The position numbers were made by a program, and so were the translations under genes. A stretch of 64,000 bases of DNA from Pseudevernia furfuracea (Eukaryota > Ascomycota > Lecanoromycetes > Lecanorales > Parmeliaceae). The stretch covers positions 1 to 64,000 of the forward strand of contig JAIUPT010000015.1 of the NCBI GenBank assembly GCA_022315425.1, read 5' to 3'. Below are positions 1 to 11,293 of the stretch, in pieces. Numbering within the stretch: the stretch's first letter is position 1; each line of letters starts with the position of its first letter. The notes under the pieces are model-generated. The model was not told the origin of the DNA and ran no database searches. It saw only the letters and a program-made list of their open reading frames with translations.

Positions 1-54
1 ATTTTCGACGGCGGCAACAGTTGCGGGTGGGGGGCTTATATAATTAACACGTGA
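1..54. other. non-telomeric sequence distal to the telomere tract
   Basis: These 54 bases lie outside the CCCTAA tract, on the side where a chromosome end would be expected. They are GC-richer than the DNA inside the tract and contain a G-run around 26-34. No gene is visible. They may be a chimeric read end, an adaptor remnant or real sequence joined to an internal telomere tract. Confidence 0.6.
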
Positions 55-155
55 CCCTAACCCTAACCCTAACCCTAACCCTAACCCTAACCCTAACCCT
101 AACCCTAACCCTAACCCTAACCCTAACCCTAACCCTAACCCTAACCCTAACCCTA
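55..155. repeat. telomeric repeat tract, (CCCTAA)16 plus partial unit
   Basis: Sixteen perfect CCCTAA units run from 55 to 150, followed by a partial CCCTA. This is the C-rich strand of the TTAGGG repeat used by most filamentous fungi. CCCTAA on the plus strand at the left side is the orientation of a left chromosome end. The tract is free of variant units, so it has not drifted much. Confidence 0.95.
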
Positions 156-354
156 TACTATTATAAACTTAATTTTAAATATAACTCTTTTTATTAATAA
201 ACTTTTAACTTTATTAAAATATAATATATTTAATTTATAAACAACTTTTATCTTCTTTTATACTTAAACTATTATTATTATTATTATATATACTCTAAAC
301 TTTTAATTATTAATATTACTTTTTAATTAATAATAAAACTAATTAATACACACG
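156..354. other. AT-rich subtelomeric spacer
   Basis: Extremely AT-rich DNA between the telomere tract and the first subtelomeric unit. It contains a short ATT microsatellite near 270-288. No coding region is visible. Confidence 0.6.
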
Positions 355-853
355 TAGTTATAACTACATATAGTCGAACTACATATAATTAAATTATATT
401 ATATTAACTAAGTGAAATATTTAACTTAATATTATTAATTCTTTATATATTTTAAATCTATAACAATTAATATTACTTTTTAATTAACAATTAATTAATA
501 CTATACGTAGTTAGAACTAGTTCTTTATTAATTATAACTTATATAGTCGAACTACATATAGTTGAATTATATTATATTAATTAAATAAGATATTTAAACT
601 AATATTTTTTAATTCTTTATATATTCTAAACTTATAAATATTTAAATAACTTTTTAATTAATAGTAATTAATACTACACGTAGTTATAACTAGTTTTAAC
701 TTATTATAATTAATTATAACTTATATTATAAGTATTATTAATTAAAACGATAATTAAAATAGTAAGATTAAGAGTATTATTAATTAAAATAATAACTAAA
801 ATAATATTATAAAGATCACGATTAACTAGAATAGTAATACTAAGATTAATTTA

Positions 854-1541
854 TTATTATTATTATTGTTATTATTATTATTACTGTTACTATTACTATT
901 ACTATTACTATTACTATTACTATTATTATTGTTATTGTTATTATTACTGTTACTGTTACTGTCACTGCTAAGATCAATGCTGAGATTAGTGCTGAGATTA
1001 TTGCTGAGAATACTGTCTGTTGAGAACACCGCTGAGAATACTACCTGCTGAGAATACTGCTGAGAATACCGCTGAGACCAATATCGCTGAGAATACCGCT
1101 GAGACCAATACCGCTGAGACCATCGCTGAGAATACCGCTGAGAATACTACCTGCTGAGACCACCGCTGAGAATATCGCTGAGACCAATACCGCTGTGAAT
1201 ATCGCTGAGAATACTGCCTGCTGAGACCACCGCTGAGAATATCGCTGAGACCAATACCGCTGTGAATATCGCTGAGAATACTGCCTGCTGAGACCACCGC
1301 TGAGAATATCGCTGAGACCAATACCGCTGTGAATATCGCTGAGAATACTGCCTGCTGAGACCACCGCTGAGAATATCGCTGAGACCAATACCGCTGAGAC
1401 CAATGCTGAGACCAATGCTGAGACCACCGCTGAGAATACCGCTGAGATCAATACCGCTGAGAATACTGCTGAGAATATCGCTAAGACCAATGCTGAGACC
1501 AATGCTGAGACCAATGCTGAGACCACTGCTGAGACCACTGC
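854..1541. repeat. ATT/ACT triplet run followed by GCTGAG minisatellite, array A
   Basis: An ATT/ACT triplet run (about 854-965) passes into a tandem array of units starting GCTGAG, such as GCTGAGAATACC and GCTGAGACCACC, with some 15-bp units. Unit lengths are mostly multiples of three, so long open frames exist on both strands as an artefact of composition. Confidence 0.9.
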
Positions 1542-1625
1542 CATTGAGTGTCGCATTGAGTGTCCCATTGAGTGTCGCATTGAGTGTCGCATTGAGTGTC
1601 CCATTGAGTGTCGCATTGAGTGTCG
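1542..1625. repeat. 12-bp tandem array, 7 copies (CATTGAGTGTCG/C)
   Basis: Seven head-to-tail copies of CATTGAGTGTCG or CATTGAGTGTCC follow the GCTGAG array directly. The same array with four copies occupies the equivalent place in copy B, so copy number differs between the units. Confidence 0.9.
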
Positions 1626-1766
1626 CAATTTTCAACATCACTATTTTAGTCATTATTCCAGTCTATAATACTCTCAGCATCACTATTCTAGTTAATAATG
1701 CTCTCAGCGACGAAGACTGCATGCAAATCTTTATGGTGGACGTCGCTGGCGGTCATTGCCAAGGTA

Positions 1767-1862
1767 GGCTTTGCCTGGCAAAACCTGCCGCTAGCGGTCG
1801 ATCCGGAAAACGTTGTTCCACCAATGAAAAATTTATCCGGATGGGTTTTGCCAGGCAAAGCC
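1767..1862. repeat. perfect 19-bp inverted repeat with 58-bp spacer (copy A)
   Basis: The left arm GGCTTTGCCTGGCAAAACC (1767-1785) is the exact reverse complement of the right arm at 1844-1862. Each arm is itself a near-dyad, TTTGC-NNN-GCAAA. The spacer contains a smaller inverted pair based on ATCCGG. It could be the ends of a small mobile element, a cruciform-forming site or an RNA hairpin; nothing in the sequence decides between them. Confidence 0.85.
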
Positions 1863-2477
1863 CGAGAATACTAGGGTTAGTTATAACTACATATAGTCGA
1901 ATTACATATAGTTAAATTATATTATATTAACTAAGTGAAATATTTAAAAGAATATTATTAGTTCTTTATATAATTCAAATCTATAACTATTAATATTACT
2001 TTTTAATTAACAATTAATTAATACTATACGTAGTTAGAACTAGTTCTTTATTAATTATAACTTATATAGTCGAACTACATATAGTTGAATTATATTATAT
2101 TAATTAAATAAGATATTTAAACTAATGTTTTTTAATTATTTATATATTCTAAACTTATAAATATTTAAATAACTTTTTAATTAATAGTAATTAATACTAC
2201 ACGTAGTTATAACTAGTTATAACTAGTTTTAACTTATTATAATTAATTATAACTTCTATTATAAGTATTATTAATTAAAACGATAATTAAAATAATAAGA
2301 TTAAGAGTATTAGTAATTAAAATAATAATATTAAGAATAATACTAATGAAAATAATAACTAAAATAATATTATAAAGATCACGATTAACTAGAATAGTAA
2401 TACTAAGAATAAACTATTATTATTATTATTATTATTGTTACTATTACTATTACTGTTACTGTTACTGTCACTGTTAC

Positions 2478-4090
2478 TACTGAGATCAATGCTGAGACTA
2501 GTGCTGAGATTATTGCTGAGAATACTATCTGTTGAGAACACCGCTGAGAATACTACCTGCTGAGACCACTGCTGAGAATATCGCTGAGATCAATGCTGAG
2601 ACCACCGCTGAGACCACCGCTGAGAATACCGCTGAGAGTACTGTCTGCTGAGACCACTGCTGAGAATATCCCTGAGACCAATACCGCTGAGAATACTGTC
2701 TGCTGAGACCACCGCTGAGAATATCGCTGAGACCAATACCGCTGAGACCACCGCTGAGACCACCGCTGAGAATACCGCTGAGACCACCGCAGAGAATACC
2801 GCAGAGATTACCGCAGGGAATACCGCAGAGAATACTGCCTGCTGAGACCAGCGCTGAGAATACCGCTGAGACCAATACCGCTGAGAATACTGCTGAGAAC
2901 ACTGCTGAGAATATCGCTGAGAATACTGCTGAGACCACCGCAGAGAATACCGCAGAGATTACCGCAGGGATTACCGCAGGGAATACCGCAGAGAATATGC
3001 CTGCTGAGACCAGCGCTGAGAATACCGCTGAGACCAATACCGCTGAGAATACCGCTGAGAATACTGCCTGCTGAGATCACCGCTGAGAATATCGCTGAGA
3101 ACACTGCCTGCTGAGACCAGCGCTGAGAATACCGCTGAGACCAATACCGCTGAGAATACTGCTGAGAATACTGCTGAGAATATCGCTGAGAATACCGCAG
3201 AGATTACCGCAGGGATTACCGCAGGGAATACCGCAGAGAATACTGCCTGCTGAGACCAGCGCTGAGAATACCGCTGAGACCAATACCGCTGAGAGTACCG
3301 CTGAGAATACTGCCTGCTGAGATCACCGCTGAGAATATCGCTGAGAACACTGCCTGCTGAGACCAGCGCTGAGAATACCGCTGAGACCAATACCGCTGAG
3401 AATACTGCTGAGAATACTGCTGAGAATATCGCTGAGAATACCGCAGAGATTACCGCAGGGATTACCGCAGGGAATACCGCAGAGAATACTGCCTGCTGAG
3501 ACCAGCGCTGAGAATACCGCTGAGACCAGTACCGCTGAGAGTACCGCTGAGAATACTGCCTGCTGAGATCACCGCTGAGAATATCGCTGAGAATACTGCC
3601 TGCTGAGATCACTGCTGAGAATATCGCTGAGAATACTGCCTGCTGAGATCACTGCTGAGAATACCGCTGAGATCAATACCGCTAAGATCAATACCGCTGA
3701 GACCAATGCTGAGATCAATGCTGAGATCAATGCTGAGACCAATGCTGAGACCACCGCTGAGAATACCGCTGAGAACACTGCCTGCTGAGACCACCGCTGA
3801 GAATACCGCTGAGAACACTGCCTGCTGAGACCCGCGCTGAGAATACCGCTGAGAACACTGCCTGCTGAGACCCGCGCTGAGAATACCGCTGAGAACACTG
3901 CCTGCTGAGACCACCGCTGAGAATACCGCTGAGACCAATACCGCTGAGAATACTGCTAAGAATATCACTGAGATCAATACCGCTGAGATCAATGCTGAGA
4001 TCAATGCTGAGATCAATGCTGAGATCAATGCTGAGAACAATGCTGAGATCAATACTGAGACCAATGCTGAGACCACTGCTGAGACCACTG
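2478..4090. repeat. GCTGAG minisatellite, array B, with higher-order repeat
   Basis: About 1.6 kb of GCTGAG units. Some units changed to GCAGAG or GCAGGG, and these mark a higher-order repeat of about 246 bp: the same succession starting near 3101 begins again near 3347. The open frames on both strands reflect triplet-phased unit lengths rather than genes. Confidence 0.9.
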
Positions 4091-4091
4091 C

Positions 4092-4139
4092 CATTGAGTG
4101 TCCCATTGAGTGTCGCATTGAGTGTCCCATTGAGTGTCG
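4092..4139. repeat. 12-bp tandem array, 4 copies
   Basis: Four copies of the CATTGAGTGTCG/C unit, equivalent to the seven-copy array at 1542-1625. Confidence 0.9.
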
Positions 4140-4280
4140 CAATTTTCAGCATCACTATTTTAGTTATTATTCCAGTCTATAATACTCTCAGCATCACTAT
4201 TCTAGTCAATAATGCTCTCAGCGAGGAAGACTGTATACAAATATTTATGATAAACGTCGCTGGCGGTCATTGCCCTGGGA

Positions 4281-4376
4281 GGCTTTGCACTGCAAAACCT
4301 GCCGCTAGCGATCGATTCGGAAAACGTTGTTCCACCAATGAAAAATTTATTCGGATGGGTTTTGCAGTGCAAAGCC
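4281..4376. repeat. perfect 19-bp inverted repeat with 58-bp spacer (copy B)
   Basis: The left arm GGCTTTGCACTGCAAAACC (4281-4299) is the exact reverse complement of the arm at 4358-4376. Compared with copy A the central triplet changed from CTG to ACT on the left and from CAG to AGT on the right, so pairing is kept in full. Spacer length is identical (58 bp). Confidence 0.85.
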
Positions 4377-4554
4377 CGAGAATACTAGAGTTAATGTTCA
4401 ATCGACGGTCTCAAAGTAGGTGTTTGAATGCTTAGGTGTAAGAAGTTCTAAATAGAATTAGACATATCAAGAAAATTCAGACTCAGCCTTATCGAGGGCT
4501 TGGCGCTTCGTCGCACGCTTTCCTCACCAAATAATCGTGTCGATCAAAAATATT

Positions 4555-4792
4555 CTAAAGTCTTTTCAGACTGCATAAAGAGGCGACGATGACTTCGATT
4601 ATGTCTTGAAACAGCTCAGCGACGAAGACTGCATGCAAATCTTTATGATGAACGTCGCTGACGGTCATTGTCAAGGTAGGCTTTGCCTTACAAAATCTGT
4701 CGTTAGCGATCGATTCGAAAAACGTTGTTCCATCAATAAAAAATTTATCCGGATGGGTTTTGCCAGGCAAAGCTCGAGAATACTAGGGTTAG
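4555..4792. repeat. third, partial copy of the subtelomeric tail
   Basis: From about 4612 the sequence repeats the GC-richer tail of copies A and B, but the left flank differs (about 4400-4611), so it is an independent copy without minisatellite. Its arms (4679-4697 and 4756-4774) no longer pair perfectly; most differences are transitions. The end motif CTAGGGTTAG is at 4783-4792. The minus strand has a 71-codon open frame here, which I do not accept as a gene on this evidence. Confidence 0.7.
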
Positions 4793-6587
4793 TTTATTTC
4801 TAAATGTTATTTATAATGTAAATTTGATTAAATGTCGACTTTTTATTCTCAGACGACGTCAGAACGAGCATATAAGTAATAATTGCTCTTTAAACTTTAT
4901 AGATATATAATATAATAACATAATTTATAGTAATCTACTGTGAGATTATAAAGACGACATTATTATATTAAACGCTGTGACGACGAAATTTCTTATAGTT
5001 ATCGATAAGAATAATCGTTTCTAATTTCAAAGAGTGCAGAATCTTATTTATAATATTCTCGTTCTGATTCACTGAGTTCGCTGAGTCGTTTACACGCGTT
5101 TCAAAGACCGGATCGTTCTCCTTAGACTGATCTTTCTCAATAACTGTTTCAGATTCAGCGACCTCGATGTTTCCCTTGTCACAGCATCACCTCTTAGTCT
5201 TATTCTTAAAGAACGCGACGTCGTAACGATTGCAAATGACATTCATAAAACTTAAATAGTGACGCTTCGGTTCTTCTGTGTAAGAATATCGTATAATATA
5301 GCGTCGAAGCCGTGTTGAAGACTGCGAGAGATTCAAGTAAGAGCTGAAAGATGATAGATCGTCTAAAAGCTCTATATCTTCAAAGAAGTTATTCGATATG
5401 TCTTTTAACGATTCTTCTATAGAATCTACATCAAGTGCTTCTTCATTGACTTCTTGATTCTCTATAGAAGAATGTGACGCGTCTTAAGAGATTTGAAAAG
5501 AGGGCGACGAGAACGCGTCTAAGACTGAAATGCTAACTTGAAAAGAGAATATAGATGAACTCGAGAGCTGCGAGTTCGTTCGAGACCTTTTAAAAGATCT
5601 TTCACGCTTGTTATGAAATATAATAACTAATCTTTTGTCTCGATTATCGACGATACTAGATTCGCTTAGAGATCGTCTAAACGCGTTAGTGAAAGCGTTA
5701 AAATAGAGTAGAAAGCGAAGTATTATATCTTAACGACTTAATAATATATAAAAATAGAATATCGACGACGAATAAGTTTATAATAAAGTGATAAAAGAAT
5801 AATAATGAAAAGAAGAAATAGACGAATCAACAATAAATTGATATTAAGACTCGTCAAGACTCTAAATAAGCGACTGAGTAGTAATATTGAAATCCTACTT
5901 TACTCTATCGATAATAAATCGAATTTAATAACTTTTGCAGCGTTAAAATGCGTAAGTTAAGCTATATAATTGACGAAAATTTAAAGATATTATACGTGAA
6001 GAGAATAGAGTGTCTAAAGTTACAAAAAGACGACACTTATTTTTTTAATGAGAGTCTTCGAAAGATCTAAAAGACGCTATACGAGTGCTAATCGAAGAAG
6101 AAAATCAGATAGAATTTATCATTGACTGCACATACAAATTTAAGATATTTTAGCTCAGCCCTATCTTATTCTTTTATATATACTAATATATATAAGAGTC
6201 AACTTAAAGCGTTAGACTATTAGAATTTGATTTAGACTTTATATATAATTATAATATTAAGTAACTAACTATTATTTAAATATTACTATTATCTATTACG
6301 AATAATTAGATAAATTAATAATCTAGTAATAAAAGAAGATATTTATTATTCTATAAAGAGAGTAGATATGTGAGAAGAAAGACGCGCTAAGATCTATTCT
6401 AAACTAGTGTCGCAGTGTTGAGATTCTATGCGAAGTCTATTCATAACAAAGACTATATATACACTTTAGACAAGCTAGTTAGTAATAAGTCAGACGTAGT
6501 GAATAATCATAACGACTTGAGACTAAGATTGTTAATTAATAAACGAGAGAGTGATTTCTCAAAGACACACAGTTTTAAGCTATTATT
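4793..6587. other. AT-rich, RIP-altered region without recognisable gene
   Basis: Base composition is skewed to A and T with stops in all frames. The minus strand around 5060-5300 reads as a decayed coding stretch with stops at expected Trp/Gln positions, family not identified. A copy of a dispersed repeat lies at about 5870-6190. Confidence 0.5.
5870..6190. repeat. dispersed repeat R1, copy 1
   Basis: This roughly 300-bp sequence recurs near 17.5, 18.1, 19.8 and 25.3 kb and inverted near 60.9 kb. The copies share AAAGATCTA-like and AGCTCAGCCCTATCTTATTC-like blocks. It appears to be part of the body of the long-TIR element described at 16.8 and 60.5 kb. RIP decay prevents a sure protein assignment. 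Confidence 0.6.
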
Positions 6588-6796
6588 TGTTATAGACTAC
6601 AGTAAATGAAGAATAGAAAGTATATAGATCTATAATGAAATTCATAAGATATAAGATCTTATAAATAACAAAGAAATGCTATAAACATCGATATAGAAGC
6701 AAACTACGATATGCAGTCGATATGTAGTCGATATGCAGTCGACATGTATAAAAGAACGCTAGAACATGTATAAAATAACCTAGACACAGTTCGACA
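6588..6796 (-). repeat. copia 3-prime LTR, RIP-altered
   Basis: 209 bp, beginning TGTTATAGACTACAGT on the plus strand and ending TTCGACA. It aligns without length difference to the LTR at 11307-11515, but many C and G positions have become T and A. Confidence 0.9.
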
Positions 6797-6853
6797 CTCT
6801 CTCTGACTAGCCAAGCTATATCTGAGATTATTCAAGTCTAGCTTGCATCGTTC

Positions 6854-9800
6854 TCATTGATTCATTTTCTGTAGTCTCAAGTCACTGAGTTTCAGCATTG
6901 CAATGAACTCAGCGAACTTTTCTGAAGTCAGAGACTTCGTTAGATCGTCTGTCATCATTTCCTTCGTTGAAATATAGTTATATTTGAGTGTTTCATTGAC
7001 AATTAACTCTCTGACGAAGTGATAGCTGACGTTGATGTGTCTGATACGTCGATGATTAATAGGGTTCTTGACCAGGGCTATGACGCTCTGATTATCATCG
7101 TGTATCATCGTAGAACCGCCTAGATTCTGATCCAATTCAGTCATAAGAAAACGAATCCAGACGACCTTCTGAACAGTGTCCGCTGAGGTCATATATTCCG
7201 TCTCAGTGATACTCTTTGTCACTGATTTCTACTTGATGAATCGTCAGCTGATTGCTCTCTTATTCAGCGTGAACACATAATTCGCTGTAGATCTAACATA
7301 GTCTTGATCGTCGACTCAATTAGTATTCGTGTATTCACACAGTGAGATTTCGACTCCCTCATAAATGATGTCGCGATTTCGCGTATCGGTCAGATATCGA
7401 AGAACTCGCTTGAGGGCCTTTCAGTGAATCGCTGTTAAATTGACGTTGAATATACTAAGTTTGAATACAGTATAGACGATATTCGAACGCGTCTTGATCA
7501 TGAGATACATCAGCTGATCAACATCTGACTTATAGACGATGACGTTAGCTGAATTAGTCTGATACTCCTTTGTAGCCTTCAAGAGAGTCGTATTTGCGTT
7601 GACCTTCATTAAGATACTTTGTGAATTTGCGTCAGTCATTTGATGAGCTTTTAGCACATTCTCAACATGGTCTAACTAACTAATTTTGATCGTTCGCTGA
7701 GCACGGTTTCGTTTCATTCTCATATCAAGATAATAGATATATAAACCTAGATCCGTGATCTTAAATCGTTCGTACAAGTTTCTTTTAACCCAGTCAACAA
7801 AGAAACGCAGTTCAATGATCTAAATGTTATTTACATAGACAGTCACGAAGACTATTTCTTGATTAGTCTTGTATAGAAAGAGATATGCGTCGAATTGAGA
7901 TCGAACGAAACTCAGACTAAGCAAGAACTTAGAAAGAGTCTCGTATCACTCACGAGATAACTGCTTGAGATTATATAGAGCCTTCAGAAGCAAGCACATC
8001 TTGTTAGAGTTCTTAATAAAGTCAGTGAGCTGTTTTATATAGATTCTTTCTTTGACATCGACATATAGAAAAGTCGTCATAATGTTTACTAGATTCACTT
8101 CTTAGTTGTACTTGACTGCGAGTGTTAGAAGAATGTTGAAGGTCGTTGACTTGATCATCTCAGAATAGGTCTCGTTGTAGTCAATTTCTTCTCGTTGAAG
8201 AAATTCTTTAACTACTCAGCGAGTCTTAAACCTAACGACCTTGTCGTCAACTTCGAGCTTCTTCTTGAAGACTTAGCGATCTCTGAGTATCGAGCGATTG
8301 TTGAATAATGAAAAGACTAGGTTTCAGACCTGATTGCTCTTCAGCGAATCTCATTCGACCTATATTGCTTTCAGTCATTATTCTCTCTCGAGGTCATTAA
8401 TAGCTTTCTTGTAGGTCAGCGGCTCGTTATAGTCACTTATGAGAGCGTGAGCGATGACCACCTTGGCGAATCCTTTGATGTGAAGCTTTTGATAGTCTTT
8501 TCGATTATGTCTTATTGAGTGACGAAGCCTCTCGCCTCGCAAATTTAAATTCTCGTTGTTAATTTGTTTCTAAATTACCTCCGCAGACGAAAGTTTAGTG
8601 ATCGAGTCAACTTCGAGATCTTGTAAATTCTTATTTTCTGAGATTTCTTCTATAAAACCCTGAGATGCTTCAAGAACGTCTTCGAAATAGAGATTAAGAT
8701 TTCTAGAAAGTGAAATGGTGATCACGTTCTCATTCTCCTTGTTCGACACGTCGTCTCAGTTCTCAATAGACACGTCTAAAGGCGGGGCGAAAGGCTCAAG
8801 TTGCCCCCAAATGACGTCACGTCGCCGAAGCAATTTGTGATTTTTGACGTTCCACAGTCGATATTAATTAATTTTCTTATAGTCAAGAAAGACATATCTG
8901 AATTCTTTAGACGACATCTTTTCTCGTTGCTTGATCTTATAATTATATACGTAACACATCAGATCAAAAGAGTGCATGCGAGAGAGATTTGATTTAACTT
9001 TATACAGAGTCTTATGAGGCGTCTTATTCAGTGCTGAGGTGAGCGATCTGTTTATCACATATATGATCGTTCGAAAGATCTCAGCCTATAGCGCCGCTGA
9101 TAGTTCTGCTGTAATTAGTTGAGCACGAGCCCTTATCAGCAGTATATTATTGATACGCTTATTCAGCTCGTTTTGCTCTGAACAGTCTGACATAGTCAAC
9201 TTCTAAATGATTCTCATAAACTTCAGTTAGTTTCTTATCTTCTCTGAGTTATACTTCTCATTATTATCTAATCGAATAATGCGAGAGATGATGTTAAATT
9301 GAGTCTAAACGTACTTCACGAAGTTCTTTAGTTCGGAAAGTGCTTGATCCTTTGTCTTTAGAAAGTTCACTCAGCGATATCGAGTGTTCTAGTCAGTCAA
9401 TGTTAAGACGTATTTGAGATCTTCAATGATCAATAAAAGACTGTCTTTGTCGTTAAGAAGATTAGTATAAATTCGATAAAATAAGTCGTTCACTGCTGAC
9501 ATGAGTTCTTTACTAGACGTCTTATGTTGCTTAGCGAGAGCATATGACTCATAGAACTTCTTCTTGATTGATCTCACGACTTTCATTTCTATTATTATTG
9601 CTGAAAGTCTGACGACGTCGATATAATTTAGGTGATCGAGCGTCTCATATTAGAATTTGACTGAGATCTTCTTGTGAGGACGTTTTGTCGTTATTGTCAC
9701 ATGTCTCGTTATATTCTTGACCTTCACATTCTCAGCATCGCTGAGACGGAGTTTGAATAGTGTGTTGATGAGTGCATCTTTCATAATAATGTTATTATCG

Positions 9801-11182
9801 TCGTTAATCACGATTAGTCGTTTCTTGACTGCATCGAAGAAGAGTTCATTGCGAATCAGAATATCAAGAGATAGCAAATTGATGTTCATCTCTGAACAGA
9901 AATGAACATTCTTAATGAACAAACGACATTCTTCGTCGTTGTCATCGTCATTAATAATTAGAATATTCAGTTGAATGGTTTCTCTGTGTGTTATATACAC
10001 TGTTTCTTCGTCACAGACCTTCATCTCAATTGATTCGTTCAATAGAATTGAATCTTCGCGATATTAGATTATGAAGTATATGTAATGTAAGAAGGCTGCG
10101 GAGTCAAAGTAGAAGTCAGGGTTCTTAATGCTGACGTTTATAGCACAGCAGATCTTTTTCTTCTCTTTGTTCTTGTTCTTGTTCTTGTTTTTAGACTTCT
10201 TCTTCTGAAAGTCGACCAGTCTGTCTTTGTTTTTATCACGTCAGGTCTGATTAGTCTTTTCTAAGTGAGTTATTCAGTAGTCTCCTTCATGAAATTAGTT
10301 ATATTCGTTACACTTGATTCTCTTATCTTCGCCTTTTCCTTGAGACTTCGGCTTGAAATTGAAGTTGACGTTGAAGTTAGTCGAATTTGCCTTTTCAGCG
10401 ACCTTTAAGATCTTAAAATTGAATTAATTAATAATCAAAATCTTCTGCCTCCGCTTCCTGTTCAAAACCCTCTCGCACATATCGTCAAAGTCAGATTTCA
10501 GAGGTCTTTCGTTGACGTCTTTGTCACGAGAGTTGATAACGATTTCGATAAACGAGTCATAGAATAATAAGAGATCATATAAGAATGTTGTCGTTACGAT
10601 TCATTGTGAAATGATCGAATTCAGCTTCATAAGCGAGACTTTGACCTTCTTAATGATCTTCACTCAATTCGTCATATTCTTGCAGTTGTTCAGAATCGTA
10701 CGACTCATGATACGCCACAGAACCTCCCTTGAGATATATTCTTTGAATTTGTATTGATTTCTGAGTCGTTGAATCATCTGATAGACATCTGACACATCAG
10801 CGATATGGGTCAGTTCTTCTGATTTCAGCGAGAAACGAATGCTATCGATAATGTACTTATTGACTATCTTTCAATAGACGATTCTTTCGCTAAATGCCTT
10901 GTCTGTTTTCTTGTTCATTTGAACAGGTATCGTATCGTGTCCGATTAGAACATCATCGATGTCAGTCATTTCACACATGTCAAGAATGAAGTTGTATCAG
11001 TGATCTCAATTCTTGGTCTCATTCAGCATTGAGATGATGCAGCTTGTGCTTGGTGATGCAAATGCAGAAGATCTGTTCTTATGTAGAAAGATCTTTTCGG
11101 TTGCAGTCAAGACTTCCTCTGGTTGCTGCTTCGGAGGGGGCGTCAGTCCATCAATGTCCTGTTGTTCGGTTTGTCCAGACAT
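6854..11182 (-). pseudogene. Ty1/copia gag-pol polyprotein, RIP-inactivated
   Basis: The start ATG at 11182 gives an N-terminus reading MSGQTEQQDIDGL. Reading on the minus strand: copia gag (about 11180-10350); a CCHC knuckle near 10300 whose second and third Cys are now Tyr; the protease Asp in DFYFDSAA near 10100; the GKxHK-type pre-integrase region and integrase near 9580-8700 (CALAKQHK-like motif); RT near 8500-7420 (VDQLMYLMIKTRSN); and RNase H at 7222-6854 with the family's TEAEY (here TETEY), DNQSVI and RHINVSYHFVRE motifs. The length, about 1440 codons, is normal for copia. Many stops replace Trp or Gln, the first near 11010; upstream of that the frame is clean. It cannot encode a working polyprotein. 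Confidence 0.9.
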
Positions 11183-11293
11183 CGTCTAGACCAGCAGGGT
11201 ACAGGGTGGGCTGGGTGGGTTGGGTATGCTTGAAAAGAGTGCTCTGGATGTTAGTCCTAGGGCAAAGATTCAAATTCTATCTTCTATGTCAAC

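Larger units (their letters stand above)
355..1880. repeat. subtelomeric repeat unit, copy A
   Basis: The stretch beginning GTTATAACTACATATAGTCG near 355 recurs near 1879, and the match continues through the AT-rich left part, a GCTGAG minisatellite, a 12-bp array and a conserved GC-richer tail (about 1640-1870). The AT-rich left arm (about 720-850) is an imperfect reverse complement of about 1630-1710, so the unit has foldback character. It ends in CTAGGGTTAG at 1871-1880, which resembles G-strand telomere repeat. The tail can be translated (for example RMGFARQSPRIL), but no start, domain or conserved frame supports a protein. Confidence 0.8.
1879..4394. repeat. subtelomeric repeat unit, copy B
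   Basis: Tandem second copy of the unit, in the same order: AT-rich left part, triplet run, GCTGAG minisatellite, 12-bp array, GC-richer tail with 19-bp inverted repeat, and end motif. It is about 1 kb longer than copy A, almost entirely because the minisatellite is longer. The end motif is CTAGAGTTAA at 4385-4394, a G-to-A altered form of CTAGGGTTAG. Confidence 0.8.

Noticed and set aside
2478..4090. Possible CRISPR array or other spaced repeat
   Set aside because: Units are contiguous without unique spacers, and the organism is a fungus.
826..4142. Many open frames of 60-213 codons on both strands over the GCTGAG arrays
   Set aside because: They arise from triplet-phased tandem repeats, overlap each other on opposite strands and encode only Ser/Leu/Ile-rich or poly-Leu/poly-Asn strings.
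4555..4803. 71-codon minus and 65-codon plus frames in the third subtelomeric copy
   Set aside because: Both cover the same repeat tail; the conserved feature is the inverted repeat, and the frames are not kept across copies A, B and C.
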